From Shinella pollutisoli (GTDB lineage Bacteria; Pseudomonadota; Alphaproteobacteria; Rhizobiales; Rhizobiaceae): a stretch of DNA of 64,000 bases. The notes beneath the pieces were generated by a model that made no database searches, was not told where the DNA came from, and saw only the letters and a list, made by a program, of their open reading frames with translations. The stretch lies in contig NZ_JANFDG010000015.1 of the NCBI RefSeq assembly GCF_024609765.1, forward strand, positions 62,001 through 126,000, read 5' to 3'. The position numbers and the translations under genes were made by a program. Within the stretch, counting starts at the first letter, position 1; the number at the start of each line of letters is the position of its first letter. Below, piece after piece: positions 8,615 to 17,765 of the stretch.

Positions 8615-9964
8615 TCAGGCGCGGCTGCGGACCCGCGACGGTCCGTTGCGCGCGAGGGCGGGCAGGCCGAGCCGCTCGCGCAGTGAGCCGTTCTCCGGGC
8701 CGGGGTCGAGAAGGCCGCGCGCACGCAGCAGCGGGACGACGCCGGCGATGAAGTCGTCCTGGCCCTGCGGGAACGTAGGCGGCAGCAGCATGAAGCCGTC
8801 GGCGGCGCCGCTTGCCGTCCAGTCCTCGATCTGGCCGGCGATCTCCTCCGGCGTGCCGACGACCTGCCAGTGGCCGCGGGCGCCGGCGATGCGACGGGCA
8901 AGCGCGCCGACGGATAGGCCTTCCTTGCGGGCGAGGTCGACGAGCAGCGACTGGCGGCTGCGGATGGAGTTCGAGACCGGCAGGTCGGGAAGGGGGCCGT
9001 CGATGTCGACGCCGGAAAGGTCGACGTCGCCGAGATAGGTCTCCAGCAGCGAGAGCGCGACGTCCGGCTGGATCAGGCTCTGCAGCTCCGCATACTTGTC
9101 CTCCGCCTCGCTCCTGGTGGCGCCGATGACGGGGAAGATGCCGGGCAGGACCAGCACGTCGTCGGCGCTCCTGCCGTCGACGGCGCGGCGCTTGCGGATG
9201 TCCTGGCGGAAGCCGCGGGCCGACACGATGTCGGTCTGCGCGGTGAAGACGACGTCGGCCGTCCGGGCGGCGAGCGCCTTGCCGGCGTCGGAGGAGCCAG
9301 CCTGGACGAGCAGCGGCCGGCCCTGACGGGACGGAATGACGTTGAGCGGCCCCCGGCTGCGGAAATACCGCCCTTCGTGGTCGACGCGCGTCACGGCATC
9401 CGCCTCGAAGAAGACGCCGCTCTCCTTGTCGCGCACGAGACGCTCGGGGGTCCAGCTTCCCCAGAGCGCGAGCACGGCGTCGACGAACTCGTCGGCGCGC
9501 GCATAGCGGGCGGCATGGCCGAAATCCGGTCCGGGATTGAAGTTGTCGCTCTCCTGCTGCAGCGACGAGGTCACGATGTTCCAGCCGATGCGGCCGTTGC
9601 TGATGAGGTCGAGCGACGCGAGCAGGCGGGCGAGATTGTAGGGCTCGTTGAAGGTGGTGGAGGCGGTCGCCACGACGCCGATCGTCTGTGTCGCGGTCGC
9701 CACGGCGGCGGCGAGGGTGAGCGCCTCGAAGCCGTGCGACCACTCGTCGATGCGGCGAAGGGCCTCCGGCCGGCTCTTCGGCACGCCGAGGCGATCGGAG
9801 ATGAAGGCGATCTGGAACCCCGCCGCCTCGGCGGCGCGCGCCGCGCGAATGTAGTGGCCGACGTCGACATTGGCATCGACCTGGGTGGCGGGATGCCGCC
9901 AGGCGGCGACGTGGTGGCCGCTGGGATAGAGGATGGTGCCGAGAACGATTTTGCGCGGGGACAT
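8615..9964 (-). CDS. LLM-class flavin-dependent monooxygenase (NtaA/SnaA/DszA type)
   Basis: 449 aa from the ATG at 9964 (MSPRKIVLG). These FMNH2-dependent TIM-barrel monooxygenases attack C-N or C-S bonds of chelators, sulfones or similar compounds, with a separate flavin reductase. Family marks seen: the HVAAWRHP opening region, STTFNEPYNLARLLASLD, GRIGWNIVTS, NFNPGPDFGHAARYARADEF and QAGSSDAGKALAAR. The gene lies between an amino-acid-type and a betaine-type ABC system on the same strand, so imported compounds are likely substrates. A TTG at 9979 is an alternative start and is better spaced from a GGGAGG ribosome site. No reductase partner is present in this operon. Confidence 0.85.
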   Translation of the reverse strand: MSPRKIVLGTILYPSGHHVAAWRHPATQVDANVDVGHYIRAARAAEAAGFQIAFISDRLGVPKSRPEALRRIDEWSHGFEALTLAAAVATATQTIGVVATASTTFNEPYNLARLLASLDLISNGRIGWNIVTSSLQQESDNFNPGPDFGHAARYARADEFVDAVLALWGSWTPERLVRDKESGVFFEADAVTRVDHEGRYFRSRGPLNVIPSRQGRPLLVQAGSSDAGKALAARTADVVFTAQTDIVSARGFRQDIRKRRAVDGRSADDVLVLPGIFPVIGATRSEAEDKYAELQSLIQPDVALSLLETYLGDVDLSGVDIDGPLPDLPVSNSIRSRQSLLVDLARKEGLSVGALARRIAGARGHWQVVGTPEEIAGQIEDWTASGAADGFMLLPPTFPQGQDDFIAGVVPLLRARGLLDPGPENGSLRERLGLPALARNGPSRVRSRA

Positions 9965-9980
9965 GGGCGTGGACTTCAAA

Positions 9981-9995
9981 GGAGGAATTTCCTCC
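9981..9995. promoter_or_regulatory. Perfect 7-bp palindrome at the monooxygenase ribosome site
   Basis: GGAGGAA-T-TTCCTCC reads the same on both strands apart from the central base. It overlaps the probable Shine-Dalgarno of the monooxygenase, and an AT-rich stretch (10021-10065) lies just upstream. It could be a regulator site, or an RNA hairpin that hides the ribosome site. Confidence 0.4.
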
Positions 9996-10102
9996 CGAAA
10001 ATACGGGAATCCGCGGGGCGTACGAGAAATTTCTATTTAATTTATATATTGCATGAGAAATGGAAATCCGGCATCGCCGCCGCTTCCCTCCGGCGGTTGC
10101 GG

Positions 10103-11167
10103 TCATGCCGTGCGCGGGCACGTCCTGCCGCCGGCGAGCTTCCCTTCGAGCCACTGGCTGTAGCGCGAGGCGCCGAAGCAGATGACGAAGTAGACCGCCG
10201 CCACGACGAGATAGGCCTCGTTGTAGAAGCCGAGCCAGTTCGGGTCGGCCGCCGAGGCGCGGGCGGCGTTGAGCAGGTCGAAGATGCCGATGACGGCGAG
10301 CAGCGAGGTGGCGAGCAGGAAGCCGATCGCGAGGTTCACCATGCCGGGGATGACGATCCGCAACGCCTGCGGCAGGACGACGAGCCGCTGCGTGCGCCAG
10401 TAGCCGAGGCCCAGCGCCGTCGCCGCCTCCGACTGGCCGGGGGGGATGGCCTGGAGGCCGGCGCGGATCACCTCGGCGATATAGGCGGCCCAGAACAGCG
10501 TCACCATGACGATGGCGCGCAGCATCTTGTCGACGGAGAGGCTGTCGGGCAGGGCCATCGGCAGGATCAGCATGGCGACGTAGAGGATGCCGACCATCGG
10601 CGTGCCGCGCATGAGCTCGATGTAGAGGACGGAGAAGGTGCGCAGGCCGCCGAGCGTCGAGCGGCGGGCGAGCGCCAGGAGCACGGCAATCGGCGTCGCC
10701 GCGGCGAAGCAGACGGCCCAGACGAAGAGCGTCACCGGCAGGCCGCCCCACTGGTTCGAGGGGATCGGCGTCGCCGTGAAGGCGCCCTGCATCAGAAGCC
10801 AGCAGGCAAGGATCGTCAGCGGCCAGGCGACAAGCAGCGGACGGCCCCAGAGGCGCGGCAGGGCGCTCGCGACGAGGATCGCCGCCAGCAGCAGGATGAC
10901 GAGGGCCGGGCGCCACTGCAGGCCCGGCGGATAGAAGGCGAACAGGATGAAGCGCAGCTTGGCGGCGACGAAGGCCCAGCAGGCGCCCGCGCGCGTGCAG
11001 GCGGCCGCATCGCCGCCGAAGGTGGCGTCGAGCACCGCCCAGCGGACGAGCGGCGGCACGACCTGCGAGAGCAGCAGGACCGTCGCCACGGTGACGAGCG
11101 TGTTGGCGCGCGTGCCGAACAGCCCGCTGCGCAGCGTCGTAAGGATGCGGGAGAGGGCGGCGGTCAT
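10103..11167 (-). CDS. Amino-acid-type ABC transporter permease (AapM/HisM-like)
   Basis: 354-aa polar-amino-acid permease. It has an N-terminal membrane segment and a long first loop, then the conserved core ending in the EAA motif: EAATALGLGYWRTQRLVVLP followed by QALRIVIPGM. About eight hydrophobic segments are visible. The length and order match AapM of the general L-amino-acid system of rhizobia. The start overlaps the AapQ-like stop by 4 bp (ATGA). It partners the permease at 11164 as a heterodimer. Unlike aap loci, no AapP ATPase follows; the next gene is the monooxygenase. Confidence 0.87.
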   Translation of the reverse strand: MTAALSRILTTLRSGLFGTRANTLVTVATVLLLSQVVPPLVRWAVLDATFGGDAAACTRAGACWAFVAAKLRFILFAFYPPGLQWRPALVILLLAAILVASALPRLWGRPLLVAWPLTILACWLLMQGAFTATPIPSNQWGGLPVTLFVWAVCFAAATPIAVLLALARRSTLGGLRTFSVLYIELMRGTPMVGILYVAMLILPMALPDSLSVDKMLRAIVMVTLFWAAYIAEVIRAGLQAIPPGQSEAATALGLGYWRTQRLVVLPQALRIVIPGMVNLAIGFLLATSLLAVIGIFDLLNAARASAADPNWLGFYNEAYLVVAAVYFVICFGASRYSQWLEGKLAGGRTCPRTA

Positions 11168-12363
11168 CGCACGGTTCCCCTGAGGGCGACGCGGTTGTTG
11201 TAGGTGTTCATCAGCGCCGAGAGCGCGAGGTTGATCGCGAGGAACGTGCCGATCAGGATGATCAGCGCCTCCATCGACTGGCCGGTCGTGTTGGCGGTCG
11301 TGTTGACGATGCTGACGAGGTCGGGAAAGCCGATGGCGACGGCGAGGCTCGAATCCTTGGTGAGGTCGAGATAGCTCGACGTCGTCAGCGGCGTGATGAC
11401 GCGCAGCGCCTGCGGCAGCACGACGAGACGGATGATCTGGCCGTCGTGCAGGCCAAGCGCGCGCGCCGCCTCCCATTGCCCGGTGCCGACCGACTGGATG
11501 CCGGCGCGCACGATCTCGGCGATGAGGGCGGCGAACTTCACGGTGAGGCCGGTGAGCAGCGCCGCGAATTCCGGCGAGAGGTTGAGGCCGCCGCGGATGT
11601 TGAAGCCGGAGAGCGCCGGGGCCTCGGCGGCCGGCCGCGCGCCGGAGGCGAGGAGGAACAGCAGGACGGCGACGAGCGGCAGGGCGAATGCGGCGATGCC
11701 GGAACGCGGCGTCAGCCGGCCGGCAAGGCGCAGCGAGAGGGCAAGGACAATGCCGGCGACGGCGGCGAGCGCCAGCGCGGCGGGAAGGCCGAGCGGGCCG
11801 CCCTCCAGCGACAGTGCCGGCAGGTAGACGCCGCGATTGGTGAGGAACACCGTGCCGAACAGCGCGGAGGCCTGGCGCGGCGCGGGCAGGGCCTTGGCGA
11901 GCGACATCCAGAAGAACAGCTGGAGGAGCAGCGGCGTGTTGCGGGTGATCTCGATGAACCAGCGCACCAGACCGGACAGCAGCAGGTTGCGCGACAGGCC
12001 GGCGACGCCAACGGCGACGCCGCAGACCGTCGCGAGGACGCAGCCGATGAGCGAGACCTTCAGCGTGTTGAGGAGGCCTGCGAGGATCGCCCGGAAATAG
12101 CTGTCGCCGGCGCGGAAGGCGATCGGGCTCTCGCCGATCTCGAAATTGGCCGAGCCCGAGAGGAACCCGAAGCCCGGCAGGATGCCGACGCGCGCCATGG
12201 TCTGGAACACGTTCCCGACGAACAGCGCGCCGACGAGGGCGACGAGCGCCAGAAAGGCGAGCTGGCCGATCGGCCAGCCGCCCAACCAGGCACGGATCCT
12301 GTCGAGGATGCCGGGCCGCGGCGGGCCCGGCAGGACGGTCAGGAGCATGCTCGCGTCCGACAT
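11164..12363 (-). CDS. Amino-acid-type ABC transporter permease (AapQ-like)
   Basis: 399 aa, first permease of the pair. The N-terminal helix (LAFLALVALVGALFVGNVF) is followed by a periplasmic loop, the RNTPLLLQLFFWMSL segment typical of AapQ, a variable middle region, and the EAA loop EAARALGLHDGQIIRLVVLP. Its start codon shares one base with the stop of the binding-protein gene (TGATG), implying translational coupling. It probably transports a polar amino acid or amino-acid-like compound. Confidence 0.87.
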   Translation of the reverse strand: MSDASMLLTVLPGPPRPGILDRIRAWLGGWPIGQLAFLALVALVGALFVGNVFQTMARVGILPGFGFLSGSANFEIGESPIAFRAGDSYFRAILAGLLNTLKVSLIGCVLATVCGVAVGVAGLSRNLLLSGLVRWFIEITRNTPLLLQLFFWMSLAKALPAPRQASALFGTVFLTNRGVYLPALSLEGGPLGLPAALALAAVAGIVLALSLRLAGRLTPRSGIAAFALPLVAVLLFLLASGARPAAEAPALSGFNIRGGLNLSPEFAALLTGLTVKFAALIAEIVRAGIQSVGTGQWEAARALGLHDGQIIRLVVLPQALRVITPLTTSSYLDLTKDSSLAVAIGFPDLVSIVNTTANTTGQSMEALIILIGTFLAINLALSALMNTYNNRVALRGTVR

Positions 12364-13394
12364 CAGCGGAAGGGCGGCGAGTAGAGCAGGCCGCCGTCGG
12401 TCCACAGGCTGTTGTAGCCGCGTTCCCAGCCGAGCGGCTTCAGGTGGCGCTCGAAGATCTCGCCGTAATTGCCGACGGTCTTTATGATATTGTAGGCCCA
12501 CTTGGGATCGAGGCCGAGGTCGTTGCCGAAGGACGGGTCGACGCCGAGGAAGCGCTGGATGGCCGGGTCCTCCGATTTCAGGAACTCGTCGACATTGGCG
12601 GAGGTGATGCCCCATTCCTCGGCCTGGATGGTGGCGTTCACCGTCCAGTTGACGAGCTCCAGCCAGCGGTCGTCGCCGCCGGCGATCGCCGGCGCGAGCG
12701 GCTCCTTGGAGAGGCGCTCGGGCAGGAGCACGTAGTCGTCGGGGTTCTTGAGCTGCGTGCGCTTGCCGACGAGGTCGGAGGAGTCCTGCGTGATGGCGTC
12801 GACGCGGCCGGATTCGAGCGCGTCGATGAACTGCCCCGTGTCCTCGATGGTGACCGGCGTGAAGGTCTTGCCCGTCTTGCGGAAGAAGTCGGCGACGTTG
12901 AGCTCGCCCGTCGTGCCGCTCTGCGCGCCGATCGTCGCGCCGTCGAGGTCGGCCGCCTTGGCGACGCCGAGGTCCTTGCGCACGAGGATGCCCTGGCCGT
13001 CGTAGAAGATCGTCGGGCCGAAGTGGAAGCCGAGCTTGAAGGCGCGGGTGGCGGTGACCGTCACGCCCGAGAGCAGGATGTCGAACTCGCCGCTCTGGAG
13101 CGCCGGCAGGCGCTGCTGCGGCGAGGAGGAGGTGAACTCCACCTTGTCCGGCGTGCCGAAGACGGCGATCGACAGCGCGCGGCCGAAGTCGATGAAGAAG
13201 CCCTGCCATTCGCCGTTGCTGTCGGGGGCGAAGAAGCCGGGCGTCGTGCCGACGCCGACCTTGATGGCGCCGCGCTGGTTGATCTTGTCCAGCGTCGGGC
13301 CGGCATGGGCGATGCCCGAAAGAACGGTCGTCGCGAGGAAGGCTGCCGCCGCGGCCGTCTGGATGGCCCGCCGGAAGGTCTTTTGCACTATCAT
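12363..13394 (-). CDS. Amino-acid-type ABC transporter substrate-binding protein (AapJ-like)
   Basis: 343 aa. A Sec signal peptide ends near SGIAHA (about residue 31). The mature protein has the type II binding fold of family 3: LDKINQRGAIKVGVGTTPGF, the GFFIDFGRALS domain, and the ITQDSSDL hinge region. AapJ/YhdW proteins have this length and bind a wide range of amino acids. It is the first gene of the minus-strand operon that runs to 5265, so the promoter should lie in 13395-13500. The actual ligand cannot be read from sequence. Confidence 0.87.
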   Translation of the reverse strand: MIVQKTFRRAIQTAAAAAFLATTVLSGIAHAGPTLDKINQRGAIKVGVGTTPGFFAPDSNGEWQGFFIDFGRALSIAVFGTPDKVEFTSSSPQQRLPALQSGEFDILLSGVTVTATRAFKLGFHFGPTIFYDGQGILVRKDLGVAKAADLDGATIGAQSGTTGELNVADFFRKTGKTFTPVTIEDTGQFIDALESGRVDAITQDSSDLVGKRTQLKNPDDYVLLPERLSKEPLAPAIAGGDDRWLELVNWTVNATIQAEEWGITSANVDEFLKSEDPAIQRFLGVDPSFGNDLGLDPKWAYNIIKTVGNYGEIFERHLKPLGWERGYNSLWTDGGLLYSPPFR

Positions 13395-13733
13395 GTTGAA
13401 ACGTCCCCATTTTCAAAAAAGTCTAAACTTCCGTCGCACCCAGCTTTCCGCCGGGCTGGAAGGTATTTTTATATTATCCATAAAATTAGTAGATTTAAGG
13501 AACCGGCATCCAAATTTCCGCGGATCGGAAGGAAATTGCTTCCTCGAAGGCGGACATTTCGCGACGGCGCGCCCCAAGCGAACCCCGCGCCGGGGAGTGC
13601 TAGACGACCGGCGAAAGGACGTCTGCGGCCTTCATCCGGAACCGGAAAAGAAACGGCTTCCTCCCGCTTGACCAAAAGGCGGCGGCGTGTGAATGTCTTT
13701 TCAGACCTAAAAAAACATTGAGGGGCTCGTCCG
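13395..13733. other. 339-bp divergent intergenic region
   Basis: No gene is seen. The left third is AT-rich (around 13461-13500, with ATTTTTATATTATCC), a likely promoter zone for the minus-strand transport operon. A TTGACC at 13668-13673 could be a -35 box for the aminotransferase. The A-tract element TAAAAAAACAT lies at 13708-13718, just before that gene. Confidence 0.5.
13708..13718 (+). promoter_or_regulatory. A-tract motif shared with the 17766 promoter region
   Basis: TAAAAAAACAT occurs here 16 bp before the aminotransferase start. An inverted identical copy is at 17766-17776, before the polyamine-type ABC operon. In DNA this GC-rich the match is noteworthy. It may be a common regulator site for this cluster (inference). 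Confidence 0.35.
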
Positions 13734-15104
13734 ATGAACGAACACGCCAAGAATTCCTGGGAGCAGCGCGACATGCAGAGCGTCTTCCACGGCTTCACCG
13801 ATCTGGAAACGCTCAACCGCAACGGCCCGGTGGTGCTCACCCACGGCGAGGGCATCCACGTCTTCGACGTGCACGGCAAAAGCTACATGGACGCCAATTC
13901 CGGGCTCTGGAACAACGTGGCCGGCTTCAACCACCAGGGGCTCATCGATGCGATCTGCGATCAGGCGCGCCGGTTCCCCGGATACCACGCCTTCTTCGGC
14001 CGCATCGCCGACACGACCGTCGCGCTGTCGGAGAAACTGATCCGGCTCTCGCCCTTCGAGGGCGGCAAGGTCTACTACACCAACTCCGGTTCGGAGGCGA
14101 ACGACACGGTCGTCAAGATGCTGTGGATGCTGCACCGCCGCAACGGCCAGCCGCAGCGCCGCAAGATCATCACCCGCGTCAACGCCTATCACGGCGTGAC
14201 GGTCGCCACCGCCTCGATGACCGGCAAGGCCTACAATGCCGAGTTCGGCCTGCCGCTGCCGGGCTTCCTGCACGCCGACTGCCCGCACTACTGGCGTTAC
14301 GCCAGGCCGGGCGAAAGCGAGCGCGAATTCTCCGAGCGCCTGGCGCGCAACCTCGAGGAGATGATCATCAAGGAAGGGCCGGACACGATCGCCGGCATGT
14401 TCTGCGAGCCGGTGCAGGGCGCGGGCGGCGTCATCCCGCCCTCGGAGGGCTATTTCCAGGCGATCCGGCCGATCCTGCGCAAATACGGCATTCCGCTGAT
14501 CGCCGACGAGGTGATCACCGGCTTCGGCCGCACCGGCGAGATGTGGGGCAGCGTGAAATACGACCTCCAGCCCGACGCCATCGTCGCGTCCAAATGCATC
14601 ACGGCGGGCTATTTCCCGATGGGGGCGATCATTCTCGGCCAGGAGCTCGCCGATGCGCTGACGCGCGCGTCCGCGGCGGCCGAGGAGTTCCCGCACGGCT
14701 TCACCGCCGGCGGCAATCCGCTCGGCAGCGCGGTCGCGCTGAAGGCGCTGGAGGTGATCGAGACGGAGGGGCTGCTGGAGAACGTGCGCCGGGTCAGCCC
14801 GCGCTTCCTCGACGGGCTGAACCGTCTCGCCCGGCACAAGCATGCGGGCGAGGCGCGCGGCGTCGGCCTGATGGGAGCCGTCGAGCTGGTCGCCGACAAG
14901 GCCACCAAGGCGCCGCTGGACGGCCGGCTGCAGATCCCCGAGCGCATTGCCAACAAGGCGCTGGAGAAGGGGCTGATCTGCCGTCCGCTCGGCCAGGCGA
15001 TCGTCCTCGGCCCGCCCTTCATCATCACCGAGGCGCAGATCGACACGATGTTCGACATCCTCGAGGAGACGATGGCGGACGTCTTCGCCGACGTGGGCCT
15101 CTGA
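13734..15104 (+). CDS. Class III (omega-amino acid/polyamine) aminotransferase
   Basis: 456-aa PLP-dependent aminotransferase of fold type I. The PLP lysine is K287 (IVASKCITAG). The cofactor pocket shows YYTNSGSEAND, the YHG motif in VNAYHGVT, and FGRTGEMWG after the IADEVITG aspartate. Closest recognisable families are omega-amino acid:pyruvate and putrescine:pyruvate (SpuC-like) transaminases. It heads a cluster with a glutamine-synthetase-like ligase and a polyamine-class importer, so it likely removes a terminal amino group from an imported amine. A 10-bp stem-loop separates it from the ligase gene. Confidence 0.88.
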   Translation: MNEHAKNSWEQRDMQSVFHGFTDLETLNRNGPVVLTHGEGIHVFDVHGKSYMDANSGLWNNVAGFNHQGLIDAICDQARRFPGYHAFFGRIADTTVALSEKLIRLSPFEGGKVYYTNSGSEANDTVVKMLWMLHRRNGQPQRRKIITRVNAYHGVTVATASMTGKAYNAEFGLPLPGFLHADCPHYWRYARPGESEREFSERLARNLEEMIIKEGPDTIAGMFCEPVQGAGGVIPPSEGYFQAIRPILRKYGIPLIADEVITGFGRTGEMWGSVKYDLQPDAIVASKCITAGYFPMGAIILGQELADALTRASAAAEEFPHGFTAGGNPLGSAVALKALEVIETEGLLENVRRVSPRFLDGLNRLARHKHAGEARGVGLMGAVELVADKATKAPLDGRLQIPERIANKALEKGLICRPLGQAIVLGPPFIITEAQIDTMFDILEETMADVFADVGL

Positions 15105-15144
15105 CCCCCGGTCGAATTTCCGGATCGATTTGCGAGATCGTTTC

Positions 15145-15167
15145 CCCCGGCGGGTCGCCCGCCGGGG
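15145..15167 (+). terminator. Strong stem-loop between aminotransferase and ligase genes
   Basis: Perfect 10-bp stem CCCCGGCGGG / CCCGCCGGGG with a 3-nt loop, without a T-run. It lies 41 bp after the aminotransferase stop. It may attenuate or stabilise the transcript rather than end it. Confidence 0.5.
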
Positions 15168-15199
15168 CGAGTACAGGCGTCAACAGGCGGAGGGTCCGG

Positions 15200-16573
15200 A
15201 TGCCGGGTCAAAAACTGAATCTCTCCTCGGTGGAGGAGGTGCGGGCGTTCGTTCGCGAGAAGAGCCCCAGGCACGTGAAGGTCGGCGTCTTCGACGTCGA
15301 CGGCGTCCTGCGCGGCAAGTTCATCGCACGCGACAAGTTCCTGTCGGCGCTCGACGACGGCTACGGCTTCTGCAATGCCCTGCTCGGCTGGGACGTCGCC
15401 GACACGCTCTACGACAATTCGCACTATACCGGCTGGCACACCGGCTATCCGGACGCCAGCCTGCGCATCATCCCCGAAAGCGGGATGATCCTGCCCTTCC
15501 GCAACGAGACCGTCTTCTTCGCCAGCGAGTTCGCCGGCACGGCGGAGGCGATCTGCCCGCGCGGCGTGCTGCGGCGGGTGCTGCGGCGCGCGGCCGACAT
15601 GGGCTTCTCCGTCCGGGCGGCCATGGAGTTCGAGTTCTTCATGTTCCGGGAGACGCCGGACACGCTGGAGGAGAAGGGGTTCCGCGACCTCCAGACGCTG
15701 TCGCACGGCAGCTTCAGCTATTCGGTGCTGCGCTCGCTGGTGCAGGAGGACCTCTATCAGGACATCCTCGACACGTTCGAATCCATCGGCATCGCGCTGG
15801 AGGGCCTGCATGCGGAGACGGGGCCGGGCGTGGTCGAGACCGCGATCGCCGTGGACGACGCGCTCGCCATGGCGGACAAGGCCTCGCTCTTCAAGGCGTT
15901 CATGAAGATCCTGGCGCAGCAGCGCGGCCTGATGGCGACCTTCATGGCCAAGTGGAACGAGACGCTCTCGGGCCAGAGCGGGCACACCCACATGTCGCTC
16001 TGGTCGCGCGACGGGCGGCCGCTCTTCCACGACGCGTCCGACGGCCACGGGATGAGCCGGACGATGCGCCATTTCCTCGGCGGGCAGCTTGCCCATCTGC
16101 GCGAGTTTTCCGCGCTGGTCGCGCCGAACGTCAACAGCTACGCGCGGCTCACGCCCGGCTACTGGGCACCGACCGCGGCGACCTGGGGCATCGACAACCG
16201 CACCGTCGGCATCCGCGTCATCCCGGGCTCGGCGCGGTCGCAGCGGCTCGAATACCGCGTGCCGGGCTCCGACGTGAACCCCTACCTGTCGATGGCCGCG
16301 GCCGTCGGCTCGGGGCTTCTCGGCATCGAGGGCGAGATCGATCCCGGGCCGCCGTCGACGGGCAACGCCTATGCGCAGGAGCCGCCCGAGAACCGGCGCA
16401 TGCCCGGCAGCCTCGAGACGGCCGCCGTGCTCCTGTCGCAGTCGGCGGCGGCGAGGGAGCTGTTCGGCGAGGACTTCGTGCGCCATTTCGCCGATTCCCG
16501 CCTGTTCGAGGCCCGCCAGTTCGCGCGCGCCGTGACCGACTGGGAACTGCGCCGCTACTTCGAGATCCTGTGA
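15200..16573 (+). CDS. Glutamine synthetase family ligase (PuuA/GMAS-like)
   Basis: 457 aa, glutamine-synthetase fold. It keeps the catalytic marks: the metal-binding MEFEFFMF, ETGPGVVE, the GHTHMSLW histidine region, NRTVGIRV and the RLEYRVPGSDVNPY segment. It lacks the adenylylation-loop tyrosine context of GlnA. Such paralogs ligate glutamate to amines: putrescine (PuuA), methylamine (GMAS) or others. The neighbours, a transaminase, a polyamine-type importer and a dimethylformamidase-like amidase, support an amine as acceptor. The start at 15200 follows GGCGGAGGG. Which amine is used is not determinable here. Confidence 0.85.
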   Translation: MPGQKLNLSSVEEVRAFVREKSPRHVKVGVFDVDGVLRGKFIARDKFLSALDDGYGFCNALLGWDVADTLYDNSHYTGWHTGYPDASLRIIPESGMILPFRNETVFFASEFAGTAEAICPRGVLRRVLRRAADMGFSVRAAMEFEFFMFRETPDTLEEKGFRDLQTLSHGSFSYSVLRSLVQEDLYQDILDTFESIGIALEGLHAETGPGVVETAIAVDDALAMADKASLFKAFMKILAQQRGLMATFMAKWNETLSGQSGHTHMSLWSRDGRPLFHDASDGHGMSRTMRHFLGGQLAHLREFSALVAPNVNSYARLTPGYWAPTAATWGIDNRTVGIRVIPGSARSQRLEYRVPGSDVNPYLSMAAAVGSGLLGIEGEIDPGPPSTGNAYAQEPPENRRMPGSLETAAVLLSQSAAARELFGEDFVRHFADSRLFEARQFARAVTDWELRRYFEIL

Positions 16574-16576
16574 GGA

Positions 16577-16595
16577 CCGCCCGGCCGGCGGGCGG
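16577..16595. terminator. Bidirectional hairpin between convergent genes
   Basis: CCGCCCG-gccgg-CGGGCGG in the 26-bp gap between the ligase stop and the aminopeptidase stop. It probably serves transcripts from both sides. Confidence 0.5.
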
Positions 16596-16599
16596 ACCG

Positions 16600-17679
16600 T
16601 CAGTCGCTCTTGCCCGCGCGGCGCAGCATCCCGGTCACCAGGCCCGCGTCGAGAGCCCTGCACACCCGCCCCGGCGGCTTCAGCGTCGTCATGTCCTCGG
16701 CCGCGAGCATGGCGTTGAGGATCGCCTCGTCGGTCGCCTCGACCACCGCCTCGTAGGCGGGGTCCAGGATCTCGTCGTTGAGATGCGAAAGGGTCTGCAG
16801 GGGCGCGTCGAGCTGCGGCAGCGGGCGGGCATTGGCGGTGCTGAAGGCGAGGAAGATGTCGCCGGAACTGTTGCCGCCCGGCGTGCCCGAGCGGCCGATG
16901 CCGATCGCCCCGCGCCGCGCCAGCCGGTCGAGCTGGTCCGGGCGCAGCGGCGCGTCCGTCGCGACGACGACGATGATCGAGCCCTGCTCGCGCTCCAGGA
17001 GACGGTCGCCGGTCAGCTGCCGGCCGACGGGCTCGCCCAGCACGGTCAGCCAATCGCGGCGGCCGTGGTTCGCCTGCACCAGCACGCCGATCGTGTATTC
17101 GCGGCCGGCGAGCGCCACCAGCCGCGAGGCGGTGCCGGTCCCGCCCTTGAATTCGTAGCAGATCATGCCCGTCCCGCCGCCGGCATTGCCCTCGGCGACC
17201 GGCCCGGCCTTGGCGCCGTCCAGCGCGGCCAGCACGTGCTCCTCGCGCAGGTGCTGGCCGTTAATGTCGTTCAGCACGCCGTCATAGGTCTCGGCGACCA
17301 CCGGCATCGCCCAGAGATGATGCTCGCGGAAGGCCTGCGCATAATGCGCGATCATCCACTTCACCGCCGCGTGATGGGCGATGCCGACGCCGTGGGTGTT
17401 GGTGATGCAGATCGGGCCGAAGAAATAGCCGGCGTCGCGGATCCAGTGCGCGCCGGTCATCTCGCCGTTGCCGTTGAGCGCATGGATGCCGGCATGGACG
17501 ATCCGCGGCTCGCGGGCATGGCCGAGGGGAAGGATCGCGGTCACGCCCGTGCGGACCCGGCCCTCCGGCTCGTTCAGCGTCGTCGTGCCGACCAGCACGC
17601 CCTTGACGTCGGTGATCGCATTGCCCGGACCGGGGCGGCCCTGCAGCTTCCAGCCCAGTTTTCGTGCACCTCTGCTCAT
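16600..17679 (-). CDS. P1-family (DmpA-like) aminopeptidase
   Basis: 359 aa. DmpA/BapA enzymes are N-terminal-nucleophile hydrolases that self-cleave before a serine to give alpha and beta chains, and remove N-terminal L- or D-residues or beta-amino acids. The cleavage-site motif GGNSSGDIFLAFST is present at Ser271/Ser272, with the N-terminal family motif NAITDVKGVLVG and the internal NGNGEMTG. It is antisense to its neighbours in the amine cluster and divergent from the ABC operon at 17818, sharing that promoter region. It could trim a peptide-like or beta-aminoacyl substrate before transamination. This pathway role is inference. Confidence 0.87.
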   Translation of the reverse strand: MSRGARKLGWKLQGRPGPGNAITDVKGVLVGTTTLNEPEGRVRTGVTAILPLGHAREPRIVHAGIHALNGNGEMTGAHWIRDAGYFFGPICITNTHGVGIAHHAAVKWMIAHYAQAFREHHLWAMPVVAETYDGVLNDINGQHLREEHVLAALDGAKAGPVAEGNAGGGTGMICYEFKGGTGTASRLVALAGREYTIGVLVQANHGRRDWLTVLGEPVGRQLTGDRLLEREQGSIIVVVATDAPLRPDQLDRLARRGAIGIGRSGTPGGNSSGDIFLAFSTANARPLPQLDAPLQTLSHLNDEILDPAYEAVVEATDEAILNAMLAAEDMTTLKPPGRVCRALDAGLVTGMLRRAGKSD

Positions 17680-17765
17680 CGTCTGCTCACTCCTGCGGGT
17701 TGGGGCGATCCGGCGTCACTTTCTGTGCCTGAAGCGAAGAATGTGTTTGTCGGAACGGTCAAAGT

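Noticed and set aside
15200-16573. Primary glutamine synthetase (glnA)
   Set aside because: No adenylylation context or glnB/glnE neighbours; it sits in an amine catabolic cluster and resembles PuuA/GMAS-type paralogs.
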